Shown here piece by piece: positions 17,196 through 24,166 of a stretch of DNA of 25,458 bases. The DNA is taken from positions 1 to 25,458 of the forward strand of contig LATQ01000331.1 in NCBI GenBank assembly GCA_001017865.1, given 5' to 3'. This DNA comes from Rhodococcus sp. IITR03. GTDB taxonomy: Bacteria > Actinomycetota > Actinomycetes > Mycobacteriales > Mycobacteriaceae. The position numbers and the translations under genes were made by a program. Each line of letters begins with the position of its first letter. Position 1 is the first letter of the stretch. A model generated the notes under the pieces. It did no database searches and had not been told where the DNA came from. It saw only the letters and a program-made list of their open reading frames with translations.

Positions 17196-17688
17196 ATGAA
17201 CTCCCCTGCCACCCAGGACTTCACCACCGCGTTCCGCGACGTGATGGCCGGCGTCTGCACCCCGGTCACGGTGGTGACCGCACTCGACGGTGATCGACCG
17301 CACGGCACCACCGTCAGTGCCTTCGCGTCGTTGTCGATGGCTCCTCCGATGGTGCTCGTCGCACTCGATCGTGCTCGGATCTGTTGACGGTGGTCCGCAA
17401 GCAGCGCCGCTTCGGCATCAACATCCTCGGTCACGGTCAGGACGCCCTGGCCCTGGCCTTCGCCCGCAAGGGCACCGACAAGTTCGCCGGCATCGACTGG
17501 TCGCTGTCGTCCGACGTGCCTCGAATCCAAGGCGTCCCCGGCTGGGTGGCCTGCACCGTGCGGATCTCGTCGACGGCGGTGACCACGTAGTGGTCCTCGG
17601 ACACGTCGAGGACGCCGACTGTACGGACAACCCGCCGCTCACCTACCACCGGCGCGCCTTCGGAACACACAGCGCAGGACAGGAGTAG
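17196..17688 (+). CDS. Flavin reductase (NAD(P)H:FMN oxidoreductase, HpaC/flavin-reductase-like domain)
   Basis: ATG 17196 follows GGAGGA (about 17186-17191), and the stop is TAG 17686-17688, about 165 codons, normal for the family. Bases are missing near 17377 (VALDRA-SDLLTVVRKQ) and 17563 (ACTVR-DLVDGGDHVVVLGHV). Family motifs are AGVCTPVTVVTALDGDRPHGTTVSAF (flavin-binding strands), LSMAPPMVLVAL, RFGINILGHGQDALALAFA, and the C-terminal DHVVVLGHVEDA with PLTYHRRAFG. It supplies reduced FMN to two-component monooxygenases; the three luciferase-like proteins upstream are the obvious clients. It is 5 bp from ribBA. Confidence 0.85.
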
Positions 17689-17693
17689 TCGCC

Positions 17694-18934
17694 ATGCCTC
17701 ACACACCCGCACAGCAGGTCGAGCTCGCCGTCGAGACCCTCGCGCCGGCGGCATGGTCGTCGTCGTGGACGACGACGAGCGTGAGAACGAAGGCGATCTG
17801 GTCGCCGCGGCGGCCACGATGACCGCCGAACAGATGGCATTCGTCGTCCGCCACACCACCGGCATCGTGTGCGCGCCCATGACGGCCCATCGTGCCGATG
17901 TGCTCGAGCTGCCTCCGATGGTCGAACGCAACACCGATGCGCACGGCACGGCGTTCACCATCACCGTCGATCACGTCTCGACCGGTACCGGGGTCAGCGC
18001 CGAGGAACCGAGCGGCGACGTGCGGGCGCTCGCCGCCGACACCACCGAGTCCCCGGACTGCGCCGACCGGGTCACATCTTCCGCTGCGCGCCCGCGAGGG
18101 TGGGGGTCCTCGCCCGGGCCGGACACACCGCGCCGACCGTCGATCTGCTGCGTCTCGCCGCGCCGGTGATGTCGGCGTGATCGGCGAGATCGTCGCCGAG
18201 GACGGTTCGATGCGCCGGGGAGACGACCTCGTCGAGTTCGCGCGCGTCCACGATCTACCGATGCTGCACATCGCGGATCTGGTGCGGTATCGCGCCGCGA
18301 CCGAACCTTTCGTCGAACTGGTCGCCGAAGCGACGATGCCCACCGAGTTCGGGCAGTTCCGGGCGGTGGCGTTCCGGTCGGTTCTCGACGGCACCGAACA
18401 CCTGGCGTTGGTGATGGGTGATGTCACCGCTGCCGGACGCAGCCACGAAGGCGTGCTGGTCCGCGTGCACAGCGAGTGTCTCACCGGCGACATCCTCGGT
18501 TCGTTGCGCTGCGACTGCGGCGCTCAACTCGAACAGGCCCTCGCGAGATCGCTCGCGAAGGATGCGGGGTGCTCGTGTACCTTCGCGGCCACGAGGGTCG
18601 CGGTATCGGTCTCGCCCACAAGATCCGTGCGTACTCACTGCAGGAACAAGGTCTCGACACCGTGGACGCCAACCGCGCGCTCGGCCTGCCCGACGATTCA
18701 CGAAGCTACGGCGTCGGCGCCCGCATCCTCGCCGACCTCGGGGTTCGCCGGATGCGTCTGATTACGAACAACCCAGCGAAACTCGGTGGACTCGAAGGTT
18801 ATTCGATTGACATCGTCGGTCGGGTCGCACTTCCCACCGTCGCGACCGCCCACAACGTGCGGTATCTGCGGACGAAGCGGGACCGCATGGGCCACGTACT
18901 CGATCACGGCCTGCCCGACGCGATGGCCACGTGA
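17694..18934 (+). CDS. ribBA: Bifunctional 3,4-dihydroxy-2-butanone-4-phosphate synthase / GTP cyclohydrolase II (RibBA)
   Basis: ATG 17694 ([17 protein letters not shown]) to TGA 18932-18934, about 414 codons, the usual RibBA length. The N-terminal synthase domain shows [16 protein letters not shown] (acidic Mg/substrate loop), [26 protein letters not shown] and, after repairs, [15 protein letters not shown] and RAGHT. The C-terminal cyclohydrolase shows [21 protein letters not shown] (three zinc cysteines), [34 protein letters not shown] and [11 protein letters not shown]. It is the most damaged gene: frame breaks near 17746, 18058, 18082, 18111 (extra G), 18175 and 18555, plus a compensated pair near 18006-18020. 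It makes both precursors of riboflavin. A copy next to a flavin reductase suggests extra FMN supply for the monooxygenases. Confidence 0.9.
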
Positions 18935-18948
18935 CGGGATCCGGTAGA

Positions 18949-18964
18949 TTGTGATATTCCACAA
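18949..18964. promoter_or_regulatory. 16-bp palindrome TTGTGATATTCCACAA (site C)
   Basis: Matches TTGTRR-N4-YYACAA, with flanking A/T extending the dyad by one pair (18948-18965). Five of six arm positions pair. It lies 51 bp upstream of the PucR-type regulator start and 14 bp after the ribBA stop, the expected place for autoregulation. Confidence 0.55.
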
Positions 18965-19015
18965 TTCAACGATGTGGAGTAACGGCCGCTACATCCTGGG
19001 AGGAGAGGGAACGAT

Positions 19016-20885
19016 ATGACACTGCTGCCGAGCGCGGGCACCGAGAGCACCACGCGGCCCGACGCCGTCGGCACTGTGCCACCCGCCTCCGCCGACCCGC
19101 CGCGAGAACGCGACGTCATCACCGCCTTCGCCGAGATAACCGGGGAGGCCATCGGGGACGCCGACCTCGAACACCTCCTGCGCTCGGTGTGTGTGAAGCT
19201 GTGCAGCGTCATCGGAGTCTCCCGGTCATCGCTCTACCTCAAACGTCCGGACGGCCGGTTCCGAGGCGCCGCCGGCCACTGTTCCGACCAGGGTGACATC
19301 ACCGAGCCGTCAAACGCCAGGAGTCCGGTATCGCGGGCGACCGGTTCAGCCGGGAAGTCATCGAGACCGCGCGCCCTGTCCTCATCGACGACGTCGCCAA
19401 CGATCCGCGCCCGCACCGCCGCACCATGGAGCACTGGCGGGTGCGGGCGATGCTGGGTGTGCCGCTGGTGTTCGACGGCGAGGTCATCGGCCTGCTCTTC
19501 GTCGACGACAAGGACCGCGATCACGTCTACACCCAAGAGGACGTCGAGATCGCGGAGATGTTCGCGCAGCTCAGTGCGCTGTTCATCAGTCAGGCGATGC
19601 TCAACGTCCGGCTGCGCAGCCAGGCCTCGGAGATCGCCCGCAGCCGCAACACGCTTGCCTATCTCGCGGACGTGCACCGCAAACTCACCAACGCCGTCCT
19701 CGAAGGCGCCGACATCCACAGCGTGGTGACGCTGCTGTCGAGCTTGTCCGCCAAACCCGTAGTGCTCTACGACGAGGACTTCCGGGTCCTGGCCTGGGCG
19801 TCTCCTGCAACGCTCGGTCTCGACCGCCCGCCCGTTATCTCCCAGCAGGTGCGGAGGATGCCGTCGGTCGAGGCGGAACTGGCGGGTCTCAGCCCGGAAC
19901 GTCCCTCCGCGATCGTCCCACCGACTCTGTCGGTGGGACTCGGACGACGGCACCTGATGTGCCGGCTGATCATCGAAGGGCGGCCGAACGGCTATCTCGG
20001 CATCGTCGAGGTCGGGCGTTCCCTCGAGACGGTGGACAGCCATCTGCCGAGCACGGCGCGACGGTGCTGTCACTGCAGATCCTGTCCGAACGACGCCAGA
20101 TCGAAACCCAGGGTCAAGCGCGAGACGACTATCTGTCCGACCTGCTGCGCAACACCCGCGACAAGGAGCATCTGCTGCGCCGGGGCCCCCAGTTCGGCAT
20201 CGACCTCACCCACCCGCACGTGCTGGTACGTTTCGAGCTGTCCGCTGACCCGCGTACCACCGCCTCCGCGGCTCAACGGCTCGTCACCCGCCGGTTCCGG
20301 GAGGTCTTCGGCATCGACGAACCCGCCGCGGTGAAACTGCCCGGCCACGTGATCGTGCTCGTCCCGCTCCCCGACGGCGGGTCGGCGGAGGAGATGCAGA
20401 CCCTCCGCGACCGGGTCGGGCGGGTGCGGGAGTCACTGCAACCCGAGCTCGCCACCGGCGCCACGGTCATCTCCGGCGTGTGCCGCGAGGTCACCGGCTT
20501 CCCGCAGGCGGCCCGCGAGATGAAAGAGGTTGCCGACATCGCGCGATCGTTCGACTGGTCCGACGGTGTCCTCGACGTCACCGAACTCGGGCTCTTCCGC
20601 GTCGTCGTCAGTTCCGGACGCGTCAAGGACGCAGTGCGCTTCGCCCACGAGTACGTCCACGCCGTGCGCGGTGCCGACGACGGTGTGCTGCTCGAGACGT
20701 GGCGGGCGTTCGTCGCCGCGGAGGGAAGGGTGCAGGGCGCCGCGCTGGCGCTCGAGGTCCACGAGAACACGGTCCGGTACCGCATGGGCAAGATCAAGGA
20801 ACTCACCGGCCTGGACCCGACGAGTCTGGACGTACTGCTCGCTGCGCGCCTGGCCTTCCAGATCCTCGACTTCGCGGCCCGCTGA
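19016..20885 (+). CDS. GAF-domain PucR/CdaR-family transcriptional regulator
   Basis: ATG 19016 follows GGGAGGAGAGGG (about 19000-19011), and the stop is TGA 20883-20885, about 624 codons. Bases are missing near 19308 (ITE-AVKRQESGIAGDRF) and 20051 (SHLP-EHGATVLSLQ). The N-terminal third is a GAF-like sensor domain: EITGEAIGDADLEHLLRSV, VIGVSRSSLYLKRPDGRF, RPVLIDDVANDPR, AMLGVPLVFDGEVIGLLFVD. A long middle region has PucR-type features (LLRRGPQFGIDLTHPHVLVR, HVIVLVPLPDGG). The C-terminal helix-turn-helix reads EGRVQGAALALEVHENTVRY, RMGKIKELTGLDP (HTH_30). It probably senses a pathway compound through the GAF domain and controls the cluster. A palindrome of the cluster's common type lies in its own promoter. 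Confidence 0.87.
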
Positions 20886-20912
20886 CCAGCGCAGATCCCT
20901 GACCGGATGCCA

Positions 20913-20928
20913 TTGTAGGAATCCACAA
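20913..20928. promoter_or_regulatory. 16-bp palindrome TTGTAGGAATCCACAA (site B)
   Basis: Matches TTGTRR-N4-YYACAA and lies 54 bp upstream of the kinase gene start, in the 97-bp gap after the regulator stop. Five of six arm positions pair. Its spacing to the start is almost the same as at the regulator promoter (51 bp). Confidence 0.55.
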
Positions 20929-20982
20929 CGAGGGTCGACGAGGTACGGTGCCACCGACGGATCCGGTCGATACGTTCTATTC

Positions 20983-22034
20983 ATGCCGACCGACACCACA
21001 CACAGCGACCTCCTCGGGGTCGACCTCACCGCCGTGCGGGACTGGATGGACGCGCAGGGCCTCGGGTCCGGTGATCTGACCGCCGCCTCGCCTATCGGGG
21101 GTGGAACGCAGAACGTCATGCTCGGCTTCGAACGTTCCGGCGTCCACTACGTCCTCCGAAGGGGACCGAAACACCTTCGGCCACATTCGAATCGGATGAT
21201 GGCGAGAGAGATGACGCTGCTCCGCGCACTCGCCGGCACCACCGTGCCGCATCCCACCTTCGTCGCCGGCAGCGAGAACACCGACATTCTCGGCGCAGCC
21301 TTCTACCTGATGCACGCTGTGGACGGCTACAACGCCGCCGAGTCACTTGCCCCCGGCCACGCCGCCGATCGCGGCGCCCGCCACCGGATGGGACTGGCCA
21401 TGGTGGACGCGCTCACAGAACTCGGTCGTGTCGACCCCGTGCAGATCGGGCTCAGCGACTTCGGTCGTCCCGACGGTTTCCTCGACCGCCAAGTCGCTCG
21501 CTGGAGCAGCGAACTCGAGTCCTACACGCTGCTGCCGGGCTACCCGACAGTGCTGTTGCCCGGTGTCGACCGGATCGCGTCCTGGCTCGACGACCACAAA
21601 CCCCGGACCTGGACACCGGGAATCCTGCACGGCGACTATCACGTCTCCAACGTGATGTTCGATCGCATCGATCCGGTGCTCACCGCCATCGTCGACTGGG
21701 AGATGGCGACCATCGGGGATCCCCTCCTCGACCTCGGCTGGATGCTCGCCATGTGGCCGGACACGGACGGCGGATCCGACCTGCTCGAGAGCCGTCTCGC
21801 CGCGGCAGGTGGTCTCCCGTCCCGCACCGAACTGATCGACCGGTACGCGGCGAACACCGAGCGCGATCTGAGCGCAATCGACTGGTACACGGCGCTGGCC
21901 GGCTTCAAACTCGGCATCATCCTCGAAGGCACCTACGCGCGCGCCTGTTCCGGGCAGCATCCACCGAGGTCGGTGATCGCCTGCACCGCTACGCCCTTCG
22001 ACTGTTCGACCGCACTCTGCGGTTCCTCGACTGA
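20983..22034 (+). CDS. APH-fold phosphotransferase (ACAD10/11 N-domain / LvaA-like hydroxyacyl-CoA kinase candidate)
   Basis: ATG 20983 (MPTDTTHSDLLGVDLTAVRD) to TGA 22032-22034, about 351 codons. One base is missing near 21960 (RACSGQHP to AASTEVGDRLHRYALRLFD). Kinase-like features are SPIGGGTQNVMLGFERSGVHYVLRRG (nucleotide loop and Lys/Arg strand), the catalytic HGDYHVSNVMF (Brenner-type HxDxxxxN, about residue 213), and the metal-binding IVDWEMATIGDPLLDLGW. This is not the antibiotic-resistance branch: such proteins pair with acyl-CoA dehydrogenases in actinobacteria and are fused to them in animal ACAD10/11. The Pseudomonas homologue type LvaA phosphorylates 4-hydroxyacyl-CoA. The acyl-CoA dehydrogenase 30 bp downstream supports such a role. 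Confidence 0.85.
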
Positions 22035-22064
22035 CGCTTCACCCACCGACCGGAGGTACGAAAG

Positions 22065-23359
22065 ATGGCATGGGATTTCTCCACCGAGCACGAATTTCAG
22101 CAGAAGCTGGACTGGATGACCACCTTCGTGCGCGACGAGATCCGTCCGCTGGAAACGCTCGAACTCACCTGGCCGCAGCTGTTGAAAGCCATCGCGCCGC
22201 TGCAGCAGGAGGTCAAGTCCCAGCAACTGTGGGCCGCTCATCTCGATCCCGAACTCGGTGGCCAGGGCTATGGTCAGGTCAAACTCGGCCTGATGCACGA
22301 GATCCTCGGCTCCTCCCCGCTCGGCCCTCTCGTGTTCGGTTGCCAGGCACCGGATTCCGGCAACGCGAGATCCTGGCCGCGGTGGGCACCGACGAGCAGA
22401 AGCGCCGCTGGCTCGACCCGTTGCTCGCCGGTGAGAAGTATTCCGCCTTCGCCCTGACCGAGCCCGACAACGCCGGCGCCGACCCGACGAACCTGCAGAC
22501 CACCGCCGTGCGCGACGGCAACGAGTGGGTGCTCGACGGGCACAAGTGGTTCATCAGCAACGCCTCGACCGCCGATTTCGTCATCGTCGTCGCCGTCACC
22601 GATCCGGACGCGGAACGACACCGCCGGGCATCGCAGTTCATCGTCCCGATCGACGCTCCCGGCCTCGAGGTGGTGCGTGACATCGCGTCGATGGAGAATC
22701 CCTCACCCCGGGACAACACTTACGGTTCGCATTGCGAGGTCGTCCTGCGCGGTGTGCGCGTCGGTGACGACGCCCTGCTCGGCAATCCCGGCGACGGCTT
22801 CCTCATCTCCCAGAAACGTCTCGGCCCCGGCCGGATCCACCACTGCATGCGCTGGATCGGGCAGGCCAACCGCGCTTTCGACATGATGTGCGAGCGCGCC
22901 ACCTACCGTTTCGCCCATGGCAGTGTCCTGGGCGAGAAGCAGACGGTGCGCAACTGGATCGCCGACTCTGCCGCCGAGATGCAGGCCCTGCGCCTGATGA
23001 CCCTACAGGCCGCCTGGGTGATCGACACGAAGGGCACGAAGGAGGCGCGCAAGGAGATCGCCATGATCAAGTACTACGGTGCGAAAATCCTGCACGACAT
23101 CATCGATCGGTCGATACAGACACACGGCTCTCTCGGTTACAGCTCCGACCTGCCGCTGGACTTCATGTACCGCGCGGCCCGCGCCGCACGGTTGTACGAC
23201 GGCCCCGACGAGGTACACCGCGACACCGTCGCCAAGCTGATCCTTCGCGGCTACGAGGCCCCCGCAGACCGCATCCCGTCCGAGCACGTGCCGACCCGTC
23301 GGCGCGCGGCGCAGGAGCGCTACGCCGACCTGTTCGACGAGGTCCTCGCCTCCGTCTGA
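22065..23359 (+). CDS. Acyl-CoA dehydrogenase (ACAD10/11-like)
   Basis: ATG 22065 (MAWDFSTEHEFQQKLDWM) follows GGAGGTACGAAAG, and the stop is TGA 23357-23359, about 432 codons. One base is missing near 22363 (APDSGN-AEILAAVGTDEQKR). ACAD motifs are YSAFALTEPDNAGADPTNLQ (FAD/substrate loop), GHKWFISNASTADFVIVVAV, GFLISQKRLGPGRIHHCMR, KEARKEIAMIKYYGAKIL, QTHGSLGYSSDLPL and the catalytic-Glu segment ARLYDGPDEVHRDTVAKLIL. The LGPGRIHHCMR block with KEIAMIK is, as I recall, shared with ACAD10/ACAD11 and several actinobacterial FadE proteins. With the kinase just upstream it could eliminate phosphate from a phosphorylated hydroxyacyl-CoA, or simply desaturate an acyl-CoA. Confidence 0.9.
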
Positions 23360-23371
23360 CGACCCTGGAGG

Positions 23372-23415
23372 CGGTGTGGCGTGCGATTCTTCGAGGAGTT
23401 CCGCACACCACACCG
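23372..23415. terminator. Bidirectional terminator-like hairpin between convergent genes
   Basis: CGGTGTGGCGTGCG (23372-23385) and CGCACACCACACCG (23402-23415) pair over 14 bp with a single mismatch, around a 16-nt loop. The structure lies between the stop of the acyl-CoA dehydrogenase (23359) and the stop of the minus-strand LivF-type gene (23438), where it can end transcription from both sides. Confidence 0.6.
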
Positions 23416-23437
23416 TTCTCGTCGACGGTCGGTGCCA

Positions 23438-24166
23438 TCAGAAGACGACCGAATCCGCTCCGGCCGATTCCCCCAGATATGCCTGCTCGAGCAGATGCGG
23501 GGAGGCCGCGAGTTCGGCGGCGGGGCCGCTCGTCGTCACCTCGCCGTGCCGCAGCACCATCGCGTGGTCGGCGACCGACAGGGCCATGTGCACGTGCTGC
23601 TCGACGAGCACGACCGCGGCGTTCCTCTCGTCGGCGAAACTGCGGACGACGGGCAGCAACGACTCGACGACCACGGGTGCGAGACCCATGCTCAGTTCGT
23701 CGACGAGCAGCACCTTCGGTGCCTGGACGAAAGCCCGTCCGAGCGCGAGCATCTGCTGTTCGCCGCCGGAGAGCATGCCCGCCGCGATCGAGCGACGTTC
23801 CCCGAGTGCCGGGAAGTACTCGATCACCTCGTCGATCGTCGGGCCGTCCTTGCGCCGGGCGAGGCGCAGGTTCTCGACGACGGTGAGGGACTTGAACAGT
23901 GAGCGATCGTCGGGGACGAGCACGATGCCGGCCTTCGACGCCGCGCGTGCGTTGCCGCCCCGACGGGTTGGCCGTCGAGTTCCATCGACCCACCGAGCGG
24001 GGCGAGCAATCCCGCCAGTCAGCAGCAGCGTGGTCTTGCCCGCCCCGTTCGGGCCGAGCAATGCCATCACCTGCCCGGACCCCAGTTCGATGTCCACATC
24101 CCGCACACACGGCCGTCCGCGGCCGTAGCCGGCGAACAGTCCGGTGGCACTGAACTTCGTCGTCAC
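23438..24166 (-). CDS. livF: Branched-chain-amino-acid-type ABC transporter ATP-binding protein (LivF)
   Basis: The start GTG 24166-24164 (V-TTKFSATGLFAGYGRGRP) overlaps the LivG stop as GTGA, so translation is coupled; the stop is at 23438. Length is about 243 codons, normal for LivF. Walker A is MALLGPNGAGKTTLLLT, the signature is MLSGGEQQMLALGRAF, and Walker B is KVLLVDELSMGLAP, followed by the switch His in VVLVEQHVHMAL. Near 24018 two bases appear lost: the frame carrying LAPLGGSMELDGQPVG takes over before another single loss near 23950 restores SKAGIVLVPDDRSLFKSLTV. It powers uptake together with the LivMG fusion upstream. The ligand is unknown and could be an acid feeding the adjacent catabolic cluster. 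Confidence 0.87.
   Translation of the reverse strand: MTTKFSATGLFAGYGRGRPCVRDVDIELGSGQVMALLGPNGAGKTTLLLTGGIARPARWVDGTRRPTRRGGNARAASKAGIVLVPDDRSLFKSLTVVENLRLARRKDGPTIDEVIEYFPALGERRSIAAGMLSGGEQQMLALGRAFVQAPKVLLVDELSMGLAPVVVESLLPVVRSFADERNAAVVLVEQHVHMALSVADHAMVLRHGEVTTSGPAAELAASPHLLEQAYLGESAGADSVVF

Noticed and set aside
18949..18964. CRP/FNR-type binding site
   Set aside because: The TGTGA/CACA look is there, but the spacing gives a 14-bp TGTG...CACA core, shorter than the 16-bp CRP consensus, and the sister sites at 12600, 15422 and 20913 share the TTGTRR-N4-YYACAA form instead.
20983..22034. Aminoglycoside resistance phosphotransferase
   Set aside because: The fold is shared, but the neighbour is an acyl-CoA dehydrogenase and the sequence is of the ACAD10/11-associated type, so antibiotic resistance is unlikely.
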